Both the position numbers and the translations under genes were made by a program. A DNA stretch of 64,000 nt from Bacteroides caccae (GTDB lineage: Bacteria > Bacteroidota > Bacteroidia > Bacteroidales > Bacteroidaceae), in contig NZ_CP022412.2 of assembly GCF_002222615.2 (NCBI RefSeq), forward strand, positions 2,356,001-2,420,000. The letters are read 5' to 3'. Positions 1 to 7,245 of the stretch are shown here, in pieces. The notes under the pieces are model-generated. The model did not search any database. It saw only the letters and a program-made list of their open reading frames with translations, and had not been told where the DNA came from. How positions within the stretch are numbered: the stretch's first letter is position 1; each line of letters starts with the position of its first letter.

Positions 1-297
1 ATAAAACCTCTCAATGTGACTTTATACGAAGACATGATTCATTCACCTGCATTCAAAGAAGAAGCACGCTACACATTATCGGTTGAGGTCATGAGCGGTT
101 CTTATCTGGACGGAAAGATTGTGGATGAGCTTCGTCTGCCGGAGCGTTGTATTATTATTAATGTTCATCGCGACCGGAAGGACTGGACTCCTAAAGGGCA
201 GAAACTAATGCCCGGCGATCAGGTACAAATCGAAATGGATTCACAGGATATAGAAAAACTGTATGAACCTTTAGTCAGTATGGCGAATATTTATTAG
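1..297 (+). CDS. C-terminal part of a transporter/channel with an RCK_C (TrkA-C) domain, cut by the window edge
   Basis: The reading frame is open from the first base, so this is the 3' end of a longer gene. The visible roughly 98 residues form one RCK_C-like domain: a stretch like VEVMSGSYLDGKIVDELRLP, then CIIINVHR, then a PKGQKLMPGDQVQIE segment. This is the beta-rich ligand-binding fold found at the C terminus of TrkA/KtrA proteins and of some bacterial ClC chloride channels. I infer a ClC-type channel with a regulatory tail, because the short remnant has no Rossmann motif, but the membrane part lies outside the window. A hairpin with a T-run follows the stop codon, so it is probably the last gene of its transcript. 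Confidence 0.6.
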   Translation: MKPLNVTLYEDMIHSPAFKEEARYTLSVEVMSGSYLDGKIVDELRLPERCIIINVHRDRKDWTPKGQKLMPGDQVQIEMDSQDIEKLYEPLVSMANIY

Positions 298-312
298 CTG
301 TTCGTTATATAT

Positions 313-345
313 AAATAGCTGATAGATCCTGTCTGCCAGCTATTT
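313..345 (+). terminator. Intrinsic terminator after the RCK_C-domain gene
   Basis: Nine-base-pair stem AAATAGCTG (313-321) / CAGCTATTT (337-345) with a 15-nt loop and T residues on the 3' side. It lies between the end of the first gene and the converging nfo gene. Confidence 0.6.
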
Positions 346-376
346 TTGTATATCAATGTCTTTTGTTATCTGTCTT

Positions 377-1210
377 TTACTCAACACTTCTTAACCAGGC
401 TATTTCTTCTGCCCACTTACTTTCATCAGGAGTTTCGAGTACCAAAGGTATATTATCAAATCTTGAATCTTGCATTAATCTTTCAAAGAATGCTTTTCCA
501 ATTAGTCCCTCGCCGATACTGTCGTGACGGTCGACGTGGGTACCCAGTGCTTTCTTCGAATCATTCAAGTGCATACCACGCAGATAATTGAATCCTACTT
601 CCTTGTCGAATTCTTCAAATACTTTATCGTAATCGTTCACAATATCGTAACCTGCTGTATATGTATGGCAAGTATCAAGGCAAACACCTACCCGGCTTTT
701 ATCATCTACCCGGTCAATAATATATTTTAATTGCCAAAACTCGCTTCCCAAATTACTGCCTTGTCCGGCAGTATTTTCAATAACGGCTGTTACTCCTTTT
801 GTCTTTTCCAGAGTGATATTAATGCTTTCTGCAATAAGTGACAGGCAATCTTCTGTTGCTATTTTATTAAGAGAGCTGCCGGGGTGAAAATTCAGAAGTC
901 TCAAGCCCAGTTGCTCGCAGCGTTGCATTTCGTCCAAGAAAGCGGCACGGCTTTTATTCAGTCCTTCTTCCTCAGGATGCCCTAAATTAATAAGATAACT
1001 ATCGTGAGGTAGGATATACTCAGGCTGAAAACCGTACTTATCACAATTCTCTTTGAAAAGCCGGATACTTTCTTCGCTCAATGGTTTGCTAATCCATTGG
1101 CGTTGATTTTTAGTGAACAGTGCAAAAGCATTTGCTCCTATTTCATGCGCATTTATGGGGGCGAATTCTACGCCGCCGGATGCACTTACGTGTGCTCCGA
1201 TATATTTCAT
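377..1210 (-). CDS. nfo: Deoxyribonuclease IV (endonuclease IV), AP endonuclease
   Basis: A 277-residue AP endonuclease of the Nfo family, which cleaves 5' to abasic sites in base-excision repair. It is a TIM barrel with three zinc ions. All the metal-ligand motifs are visible: [59 protein letters not shown] and LVLETPDE. The start [13 protein letters not shown] is chosen because it matches the family N terminus. An in-frame upstream ATG at 1279 would add 23 residues that do not look like the family. A TAnnTTTG -7 box lies 28 bases upstream of this start. The gene stands alone, converging with the RCK_C gene and separated from the partner-switching operon by 189 bp. Confidence 0.95.
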   Translation of the reverse strand: MKYIGAHVSASGGVEFAPINAHEIGANAFALFTKNQRQWISKPLSEESIRLFKENCDKYGFQPEYILPHDSYLINLGHPEEEGLNKSRAAFLDEMQRCEQLGLRLLNFHPGSSLNKIATEDCLSLIAESINITLEKTKGVTAVIENTAGQGSNLGSEFWQLKYIIDRVDDKSRVGVCLDTCHTYTAGYDIVNDYDKVFEEFDKEVGFNYLRGMHLNDSKKALGTHVDRHDSIGEGLIGKAFFERLMQDSRFDNIPLVLETPDESKWAEEIAWLRSVE

Positions 1211-1237
1211 ATTTTGTTCTTTTTTGATTATAATCTG

Positions 1238-1245
1238 CAAATATA
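1238..1245 (-). promoter_or_regulatory. Candidate -7 box for nfo
   Basis: The minus strand reads TATATTTG, matching the Bacteroides -7 consensus TAnnTTTG, 28 bases before the nfo start. No good -33 TTG is seen at 19-21 bp. Confidence 0.4.
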
Positions 1246-1337
1246 ACATTTTTAGAGGAACGAATGTTTGAATGAACAATTAAGATTGTTCTTCTTCAAA
1301 AGCAAGCCATGAGTTTCTTGAGGTTTCCTTAGTTAGA

Positions 1338-1368
1338 AACTCCAGTTTCCAGCCTTGGAACCGGAGTT
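1338..1368 (-). terminator. Inverted repeat downstream of the partner-switching operon, possible terminator
   Basis: AACTCC (1338-1343) pairs with GGAGTT (1363-1368), with further partial pairing inside. It lies just beyond the stop codon of the last operon gene. It lacks a clear T-run, so termination is only a possibility. Confidence 0.3.
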
Positions 1369-1399
1369 CCCACGTTTGGAATATCTTCTCGTCCTTATG

Positions 1400-1807
1400 T
1401 TAAATGTCTTTTTTCATTATTAGTCGATTTTCGTTATCGATGCGTTGATAGGATATTTCATTCATGATGCTGCGAATCAGGAAAATGCCAAGCCCACCGA
1501 TAGGACGTTCCTCAATCGGAAGTGTGATATCTACTTCCTCTACTTGCGTGGGATCGAAATAAGCTCCTTTATCTGTGAGAAGGAAAATCAGTTGTTTTTC
1601 GGTTGAAGTAACTTTCAGTAAGATAATATGTTGCTCTTTGGGAGGGTAAGCGTACATGATAATATTGGCTACAGCTTCTTCCAGTGCCAAATTGATATTC
1701 ATAACCGTTTCTGCCGGCAGGGAAAGTTCCTCGCCCAGTTCTTCTATAAAATTGGCTAAAACTACTATCTCGTTCAAATTGTTTGAGATTCTAATTTCTT
1801 TTTCCAT
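1400..1807 (-). CDS. RsbW-like ATP-binding anti-sigma factor kinase (HATPase domain)
   Basis: A 135-residue GHKL-type ATPase of the RsbW/SpoIIAB anti-sigma class (HATPase_c_2). Visible motifs are the N-box INLALEEAVANIIMYAYP (residues about 40-57), the G1 region LTDKGAYFDP and the G2 region GGLGIFLIRSIM. Such proteins bind a sigma factor or similar target and phosphorylate a STAS antagonist; here no sigma factor is encoded nearby. It is the last gene of the minus-strand operon, 12 bp after the PP2C phosphatase fragment. It is a paralogue of the N-terminal half of the HATPase-STAS protein at the other end of the operon, which shares the EKEIIIDNQLDEV-like opening. The partner is inferred; the fold is clear. 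Confidence 0.85.
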   Translation of the reverse strand: MEKEIRISNNLNEIVVLANFIEELGEELSLPAETVMNINLALEEAVANIIMYAYPPKEQHIILLKVTSTEKQLIFLLTDKGAYFDPTQVEEVDITLPIEERPIGGLGIFLIRSIMNEISYQRIDNENRLIMKKDI

Positions 1808-1819
1808 ACTGATAATAAC

Positions 1820-2632
1820 TTAACTGTTTGCTGTTCCGGGTTCATATTGAATTAGTAAGATGGTGAGGTCATCACTTGCTTCGGCTTCTTTGACATGGCT
1901 TGCAATGGAGTCTACAACAACGTTGACTGTAGTACGCACATCCGACGAGGCATTATCTGATAACATTTCCAATAACTTTTCTTCTCCATATAGTTCTTTA
2001 TTTATATTTTCAGCTTCTGTCACTCCGTCGGTATAAAGGAATAATTTGCTTTCTTTTTCCAATACAACTTCTTCATCACTGTATTTAAAATCTTCGACGA
2101 CTCCTACAAATATTTGAGTTTTGAATTCCAAATATGAAACCTGTCCATCAGGATAAATGAGTATGGGAGGATTGTGACCGGCATTGCAAAGTTTCAGTAT
2201 GCCTGTTTCCAGATCGAGTATGCCGACAATGAGGGTGACAAACATATTGGATTCATTATTGTCGGAAATAGAATTGTTCATTTCCGTAACTATTTTGGCA
2301 GGTGAAAGTACATGCTGGGATAACGTCCGGAATAAGCTACGGGTGATAGCCATAAATAGTGAGGCGGGTACTCCCTTTCCCGATACATCCCCAATCAGGA
2401 AATAGAGATGATTGTCGTCCATATAGAAATCATAAAGGTCGCCACCCACCTCTTTGGCGGGATGCAGTATGGCATGCAAATCCACATCATTACGATCCGG
2501 ATAAGGAGGAAATATTTTAGGGAGCATGCCCATTTGTATTTCCCGTGCTATGGAAAGCTCGCTTTCAATACGTTCTTTGCTTGCAGTAGTCTCTTTCAGT
2601 TCATTCACGTAAGTCGACAATGATTTTTGCAT
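1820..2632 (-). CDS. RsbU/SpoIIE-type PP2C phosphatase: C-terminal catalytic half of a gene split by an inversion
   Basis: 270 residues from a short coiled linker (STYVNELKETTASKERIESE) into a complete PP2C SpoIIE domain: AREIQMGMLP, AKEVGGDLYDF, IGDVSGKGVPASLFMA, NAGHNPP, FLYTDGVTEAEN and EASDDLTIL. The metal-binding Asp residues are present. RsbU-type phosphatases dephosphorylate STAS antagonists. The N-terminal sensory half is missing here. It lies on the opposite strand at 3211-4322, and the frame here stays open upstream to the GAATCAT junction at 2643-2649. Joining the two halves there gives one 644-residue Cache-HAMP-PP2C protein. In the present orientation this half has only an internal ATG (2632) and no membrane sensor, so it is probably unexpressed or unregulated. 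Confidence 0.85.
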   Translation of the reverse strand: MQKSLSTYVNELKETTASKERIESELSIAREIQMGMLPKIFPPYPDRNDVDLHAILHPAKEVGGDLYDFYMDDNHLYFLIGDVSGKGVPASLFMAITRSLFRTLSQHVLSPAKIVTEMNNSISDNNESNMFVTLIVGILDLETGILKLCNAGHNPPILIYPDGQVSYLEFKTQIFVGVVEDFKYSDEEVVLEKESKLFLYTDGVTEAENINKELYGEEKLLEMLSDNASSDVRTTVNVVVDSIASHVKEAEASDDLTILLIQYEPGTANS

Positions 2633-2640
2633 GTAGACTA

Positions 2641-3198
2641 ATGAATCATCTTACTCAGGAACTACTCGACCGAATCGCGAACAAATACCAAATTGAAGTA
2701 GAATGGATACGGTTTAACAGTGGTATCAATCTATTTCTATCAAAAGCAGTAGATATTTGTATGATAGGAAGTTATAACGAGTTTCCACAACTTGCCGAAT
2801 GTGGAATGCAGATAGATTCTACTCATATCATGCGTTTTGCCGATTATGGATATAACTTGCCCGAAGATGGACTTTACGTTACTGAAGAATTTTATCAAAA
2901 GCATCCCGAAACGATACAGAAACTAGTCAGAGCCTGTATCCGTGGCTGGAACTGGGCGAACGAGCACCCGGAAGAGACTCTTGACATTGTAATGGAGCAG
3001 GTACATCATTACAATATAGGAACCAACCGATATCACCAGCGTAAAATGCTGGAAGAAATACTGCGATTGCAAACAGACAAAACAGGGCAACGCCCTTATC
3101 GGCTAAGTCGTGAAGGTTTCGATCTGGCAATTGATATTTTACTGCCACCAGACATCCCAAAGAAAAAAAGTATTCGTTACGAAGACTTTGTAAAATAA
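2641..3198 (+). pseudogene. C-terminal half of an NMT1/THI5-like periplasmic solute-binding protein (split by inversion)
   Basis: The residues from NHLTQELLDRIANKYQ to the stop continue the NMT1/THI5-like (SsuA-type) periplasmic binding fold whose N-terminal half is encoded on the other strand at 4304-4717. Recognisable parts are the second-lobe start and a PETIQKLVRACIRGWNWANEHPEE segment typical of these proteins. There is no signal peptide on this fragment. The first ATG (2641) directly adjoins the inversion breakpoint, so it is not a natural start. It ends 12 bp before the Cache-HAMP fragment, the spacing of an operon that originally read solute-binding protein then sensor phosphatase. 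Confidence 0.8.
2643..2649. repeat. Left breakpoint of the inverted segment (7-bp inverted repeat)
   Basis: GAATCAT on the plus strand, the reverse complement of ATGATTC at 4316-4322. Both split reading frames are homologous to their families right up to these bases. I see no longer repeat around them. Confidence 0.75.
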
Positions 3199-3210
3199 CC
3201 AATTCACGAC

Positions 3211-4380
3211 ATGAAACACATATTTTCCCATTCTTTTGCAACCCGGTTAAGTATCTACGTTTTCTCATTCACGTTGATCGTCTTTGCTACTATCATGGCA
3301 TTGTTCTACAATTATAACCATGAAAAGGTAACGAGTTACGCCATTGAACGTACTCACGGATTATTGAGTAACATAGCAACAGAAATCAGCAGCCAGCTAA
3401 TGTCGGTAGAAACAACTATCAATCAATCTACATGGGTATTGGAAAGAAACATAAACCTGCCGGATTCATTGCATCTTATCATCGAATCAGTCGTAAAGAA
3501 TAATCCACTTATTGTCAAAAGCGGCATAGCTTTCACCCCAAACTACTATAAAGAAAAAGGCAAGTATTTTATGCCTTATGCTTCGCTCAATAACAAAACA
3601 AATCATGTAACCTATCAGGTATTAGGCAGTCAGAATTATGATTATCCTTGTATGGACTGGTATCTTATCCCTAAAATGCAGAAACAAGCCTACTGGAGTG
3701 AACCTTATTATGACGACGGAGGCGGAAATATCATTATGAGTACTTACTCAAAGCCTTTGTATGACAACCGTGGCGAACTGTTCGCTGTCTTTATCGCCAG
3801 TATATCCCTGACGCAATTCACCGATACGATCAGTCTCCTGAAACCATATCCCTCCAGTTATACTTACTTAATCAGCCGCAACGGAAGTTTTCTGACTCAT
3901 GCAGACCGGGATAAAATAATGAATGAGACCATATTTTCCGAAGCCTTTGCCACAGAAAATCATTCACAGGAACAGATAGGACGTGAAATGCTGGCCGGTC
4001 ATACAGGTACTATACGCTTCGACAACCAAGGAAATGATTCATACGCATTCTATACTACTATTCCCCAAATCGGTTGGTCAGTATGCACGGTATGTCCGAG
4101 CCGTATTATTCTTCAGGAGCTGGACAATACTTCCCGAAAAATCATTTATACTTTTCTGGGCGGTATACTGATACTACTACTTATTGTATACAGTATTATC
4201 CGGCGTTTAGTCCGTCCATTAGAGAAATTCTCGGAATCCGCTCGTGAAATTGCCACAGGGCGGTTTGACGTGACACTACCCCTAGTCCGCTCGAATGATG
4301 AAATCAAAGACTTATATGATTCCATACTGCAATTTCTCTGTGTTGTAATGACGGAATTCCTTTTAATGGTGAGTGGCTGA
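3211..4380 (+). pseudogene. Membrane sensor half (dCache-HAMP) of an RsbU-type phosphatase (split by inversion)
   Basis: 389 residues: a short cytoplasmic start, TM1 (about 10-32), a large extracytoplasmic double-Cache-like sensor (about 35-305; with the motifs AFTPNYYK and MDWYLIP, and SEPYYDDGGGN), TM2 (about 310-330) and a HAMP domain (RRLVRPLEKFSESAREIATGRFDV). The native sequence stops at about residue 371 (DLYDS), at the ATGATTC breakpoint. The last 18 residues are read-through into antisense sequence of the solute-binding protein gene. The PP2C domain it should carry is at 1820-2632 on the opposite strand. As it stands the protein would be a membrane sensor without an output domain. 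Its likely ligand is whatever the neighbouring solute-binding protein delivers (inference). Confidence 0.85.
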
Positions 4381-4717
4381 CTAGCATCAAACTGTTTTCC
4401 TGTGAAGTTTGCAGGATGTTTACAATTCGTTTTCCTGCAAAGTATTCCATTAACGCTTGTGATAGATTGGTGATAACTGCCTGCGGCTCTCCTTCTTTAA
4501 GATACTGGAATGAGTTTTCCGAATGAGACGGATGTTTCACGTGTACATCAAGTCCTTCTTCTTTGTAGAAGCCCATTTTCTCCGCTACATAGTAGCCTGC
4601 AAATTGTGCCTGTGCCGTCCATTTGGGGATAAGTGTAACAGACTGTGCATGAACTACGTTTATTAATGAAAATACAGATAGTAGCAGGATGTAGGCTATG
4701 ATGCGGATTACTTTCAT
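4304..4717 (-). pseudogene. N-terminal half of an NMT1/THI5-like periplasmic solute-binding protein (split by inversion)
   Basis: A signal peptide (about residues 1-25, ending NVVHA-QS) is followed by a typical first lobe: LIPKWTAQAQFAGYYVAEK, GFYKEEGLDV, AVITNLSQALM and EIAVWNH. The family binds pyrimidine precursors, sulfonates or nitrate analogues and usually feeds an ABC transporter, but no permease or ATPase is encoded here. Native sequence ends at residue 134 (His), at the right breakpoint. The last four codons before the stop (residues 135-138 of the reading frame) are out-of-context sequence from the sensor gene. The start lies 10 bp after the HATPase-STAS gene. The absence of a transporter and the link to a sensor phosphatase suggest a sensing rather than an uptake role. 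Confidence 0.85.
4316..4322. repeat. Right breakpoint of the inverted segment (7-bp inverted repeat)
   Basis: ATGATTC on the plus strand, the reverse complement of GAATCAT at 2643-2649. It lies at the DLYDS codons of the HAMP-PP2C linker. Confidence 0.75.
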
Positions 4718-4727
4718 ACAGTATGAG

Positions 4728-5462
4728 TTAGCGTACTGTAAAAAGTCCGGAGCATCCGGTCATATCGAATATTTTACGTATTTCTGGTTTCATCGCCTCC
4801 AGGACAAGTTGACCTCCATGTTGCATGACACTCTTTTGCAGTGTAATCAGGCTTCGCAAACCGGAACTGCTAATGTATGATAAGCCTTCGCAATTCACAA
4901 TTATATTTGGAGTTTTACTAGCTAAAAGAGGTTGTAATACTGTATTGAATGTATTGGCATTTGCTGTATCCAAACGCCCTTCAATAGTGAGAATCGTCAC
5001 TTCTTCTATTTGGCATAGATTGGTTTTCAAAGTAGCTTCAGGCTTGAAGTCCATATCTATATTCTTGGTAAGAATTAATTCGTTATGATTATCTGTGGAA
5101 TGATATTCTACTTTGTCCATTGTACGCCGGATCAGGAAAAGTCCCAGGCCTTGTGTCAGTTGTTGGTCGAGAGATTGTACATTGTCAGATGTTTCTTTGG
5201 CAGTAGGATCGAAGGAAATTCCGTCGTCTATAATTTGTGTAACCAGCATTCCGGGAGCAACAGATGTTCGAAGGATGATTTCACTTTCTTTATTGGAAGG
5301 GTAGCCGTAACGGATAATATTGGTAACCGCTTCTTCAATAGCGAGGTTGAGGCTCATTGTGATACTTGCCGGTAATTGTAATGACATTCCTAATTCTTCG
5401 ATAAATAGAGCAATTCTTGCAACTTCATCCAACTGATTATCAATGATAATTTCTTTTTCCAT
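4728..5462 (-). CDS. Fused anti-sigma-type ATPase and STAS anti-anti-sigma protein
   Basis: 244 residues with two modules. Residues about 1-140 form an RsbW-like HATPase (N-box LNLAIEEAVTNIIRYGYP, G1 DDGISFDP, G2 QGLGLFLIRRTM). Residues about 155-244 form a STAS domain (TILTIEGRLDTANANTF, NCEGLSYISSSGLRSL). The Ser cluster before GLR is the normal phosphorylation site in SpoIIAA/RsbV. In partner switching the kinase and the antagonist are usually separate proteins; here they are joined. The start MEKEIIIDNQL is chosen over an ATG 57 bases upstream because it aligns with the paralogue at 1400-1807. It is the first gene of the minus-strand operon, with a TAnnTTTG box about 55 bases upstream. 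Confidence 0.88.
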   Translation of the reverse strand: MEKEIIIDNQLDEVARIALFIEELGMSLQLPASITMSLNLAIEEAVTNIIRYGYPSNKESEIILRTSVAPGMLVTQIIDDGISFDPTAKETSDNVQSLDQQLTQGLGLFLIRRTMDKVEYHSTDNHNELILTKNIDMDFKPEATLKTNLCQIEEVTILTIEGRLDTANANTFNTVLQPLLASKTPNIIVNCEGLSYISSSGLRSLITLQKSVMQHGGQLVLEAMKPEIRKIFDMTGCSGLFTVR

Positions 5463-5516
5463 GTTTTTTAAGTAGCGTGTCATATTTGTATGGCTTTTGT
5501 TTGATTGAATGCTGCG

Positions 5517-5524
5517 CAAAAGTA
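5517..5524 (-). promoter_or_regulatory. Candidate -7 box for the partner-switching operon
   Basis: The minus strand reads TACTTTTG, a TAnnTTTG match, 55 bases before the HATPase-STAS start. The -33 region is not convincing. Confidence 0.4.
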
Positions 5525-5681
5525 CGGATTTCTGTTAAGAATAGGAAATTAATTCAGATGAAATCCTTCCGATATTGGCGAAAATCTTTAGGAAAGGACA
5601 TCTTTTAGCCGATAAATCATTTTTTAGCATGAAATCTTATTTGGACAACTTTCTTTTTCAGAGATATGGTAATGAAAAGTA

Positions 5682-5712
5682 AATAAGCCCGGTATCTTAT
5701 GCCGGGCTTATT
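5682..5712 (-). terminator. Intrinsic terminator after the TrpB-like gene
   Basis: A perfect 11-bp stem, AATAAGCCCGG (5682-5692) / CCGGGCTTATT (5702-5712), with a 9-nt loop. It lies 29 bases beyond the stop codon of the TrpB-like gene. The minus-strand transcript runs into TACTTTTC after the stem. Confidence 0.75.
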
Positions 5713-5740
5713 TTATTGTTCGGATGTTGAAATCAGAAGA

Positions 5741-7111
5741 CTATTTAGCTAAATCGCCTATCTCATCCAAGTTCTTTTGAATATCTTCGTCGGTTAATGA
5801 GTAGTTCACCAAATCACCTGCCAGATATTTGTCGTAAGAAGCCATGTCAATCAACCCATGCCCAGAAAGGTTGAACAGGATTACTTTTTCTTCTCCTGTT
5901 TCTTTGCACTTATTGGCTTCGCGAACGGCTGCTGCGATAGCATGGCAGGACTCCGGAGCAGGGATAATACCTTCCATTTGTGCAAACAGGCAACCGGCTT
6001 CGAACGATTCCAGTTGCTGGATATCTACCGCTTCCATGAGATTATCTTTGAGTAATTGTGAAACGATGACACCTGCACCATGATAACGAAGGCCGCCTGC
6101 ATGGATATGAGCCGGAGCAAAGTTGTGTCCTAATGTAAACATCGGGAGTAATGGGGTGTATCCGGCTTCATCACCAAAATCATACTGGAACTTGCCGCGT
6201 GTCAATTTCGGGCAAGAAGCGGGCTCGGCGGCAACGAAACGGGTTTTCTTGCCTTCCAGTATGTTATGACGCATGAAAGGGAAGGAAATACCACCAAAGT
6301 TGGAACCGCCTCCGAAACATCCGATTACTACATCCGGGTATTCACCGGCCATTTCCATCTGTTTTTCCGCTTCCAGACCGATAATTGTCTGATGAAGGGT
6401 AACATGGCTAAGTACGGAACCGAGTGTATATTTGCAGTTAGGAGTCATTTGAGCAAGTTCGATAGCTTCGGAAATAGCTGTTCCGAGTGAACCCTGATAA
6501 GTAGGGTGTGCAGTCAGGATATCTTTTCCGGCGCGGGTAGACATGGACGGAGAAGGAGTAACCTGTGCTCCGAAAGTCTGCATGATACTACGGCGGTAAG
6601 GCTTCTGTTCGTAGCTGATTTTCACCTGATAAACGGCAGCTTCGAGTCCGAAAACTTTGGCTGCATAAGAAAGAGCGGCACCCCATTGTCCGGCACCGGT
6701 TTCGGTAGTCACGTTGGTAACGCCTTCTTCTTTACAGTAATAAGCTTGTGCCAAAGCGGAGTTCAACTTATGAGAGCCGATAGGGCTTACACTTTCATTT
6801 TTAAAATAAATGTGTGCCGGAGTACCGAGCGCTTTTTCCAGTCCGTAAGCACGAACAAGCGGAGTACTGCGGTAGTATTTGTACATTTCACGGACTTCTT
6901 CCGGGATTTCAATCCATGCATCGGTCTGGTTAAGTTCCTGATGACACAGTTCTTTAGCGAAAATAGGATACAGGTCTTCCGCTTTCAGCGGCTGTTTTGT
7001 TCCCGGGTGCAAAGGAGGCATTGGCTTATTGACCATGTCAGCCTGAATATTGTACCAGTAGTGTGGGATTTCTTCTTCCGGCAGGATATACCGTTTTCTT
7101 TTGTCACTCAT
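5741..7111 (-). CDS. TrpB2-like PLP-dependent tryptophan synthase beta chain
   Basis: 456 residues of the TrpB2 branch, longer than classical TrpB (about 400) because of an N-terminal extension (ILPEEEIPHYWYNIQADM). PLP-binding features are visible: the lysine loop in GSHKLNSALAQAYY, TETGAGQWGAAL, the phosphate-binding CFGGGSNFGG and the C-terminal NLSGHG. The enzyme class joins indole with serine or phosphoserine, in some organisms as an indole-salvage enzyme. No trpA is adjacent, so salvage is a reasonable inference. The start MSDKRKRYILPEE (7111) is preferred over an ATG 42 bases upstream, because the upstream codons overlap the TACATTTG -7 box region. Transcribed alone, divergently from trkH. 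Confidence 0.9.
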   Translation of the reverse strand: MSDKRKRYILPEEEIPHYWYNIQADMVNKPMPPLHPGTKQPLKAEDLYPIFAKELCHQELNQTDAWIEIPEEVREMYKYYRSTPLVRAYGLEKALGTPAHIYFKNESVSPIGSHKLNSALAQAYYCKEEGVTNVTTETGAGQWGAALSYAAKVFGLEAAVYQVKISYEQKPYRRSIMQTFGAQVTPSPSMSTRAGKDILTAHPTYQGSLGTAISEAIELAQMTPNCKYTLGSVLSHVTLHQTIIGLEAEKQMEMAGEYPDVVIGCFGGGSNFGGISFPFMRHNILEGKKTRFVAAEPASCPKLTRGKFQYDFGDEAGYTPLLPMFTLGHNFAPAHIHAGGLRYHGAGVIVSQLLKDNLMEAVDIQQLESFEAGCLFAQMEGIIPAPESCHAIAAAVREANKCKETGEEKVILFNLSGHGLIDMASYDKYLAGDLVNYSLTDEDIQKNLDEIGDLAK

Positions 7112-7140
7112 AATATTGTGGTTTTTTAGTTTTCCGCTGC

Positions 7141-7148
7141 CAAATGTA
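7141..7148 (-). promoter_or_regulatory. Candidate -7 box for the TrpB-like gene
   Basis: The minus strand reads TACATTTG, 30 bases before the chosen start. It fits TAnnTTTG and argues for the downstream ATG. Confidence 0.45.
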
Positions 7149-7212
7149 GACAAAATTTTTAATATTCGGATGTTTTTGTCAACAAAGAATCGGATTCGAT
7201 TGTTATTTTAGT

Positions 7213-7220
7213 TAAGTTTG
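7213..7220 (+). promoter_or_regulatory. Candidate -7 box for the trkH-trkA transcript
   Basis: TAAGTTTG on the plus strand, 25 bases before the TrkH start. It matches TAnnTTTG. No -33 TTG is seen at the expected distance. Confidence 0.4.
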
Positions 7221-7245
7221 CACGGCATTATATAAAAAATGCGAT

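Larger units (their letters stand above)
2643..4322. other. Inverted 1.67-kb segment interrupting two signalling genes
   Basis: The block carries, on the plus strand, the C-terminal half of a solute-binding protein and the sensory half of a Cache-HAMP-PP2C protein. The matching halves (N-terminal solute-binding protein; PP2C catalytic domain) flank the block on the minus strand. Reversing the block between GAATCAT and ATGATTC restores both frames with no base gained or lost. The solute-binding protein becomes 316 residues reading across AVWNH-LTQELL, and the phosphatase becomes 644 residues reading across DLYDS-LVYMQKS. The restored operon has 10- to 12-bp gaps throughout. Whether this is a reversible switch or a single past event cannot be told from one sequence. 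Confidence 0.85.

Noticed and set aside
2643..4322. Site-specific invertase sites of the known capsule-promoter type flanking the inverted block
   Set aside because: The flanks share only 7 bp and none of the longer consensus repeats I know; no invertase gene lies nearby. The mechanism remains open.
5682..5712. Riboswitch upstream of the partner-switching operon
   Set aside because: The hairpin is downstream of the TrpB-like gene on the minus strand and is an ordinary terminator.
6506..7129. Long open frame on the plus strand opposite the TrpB-like gene
   Set aside because: It is the antisense of a gene with clear PLP-enzyme motifs, has no recognisable domain and no ribosome binding context.
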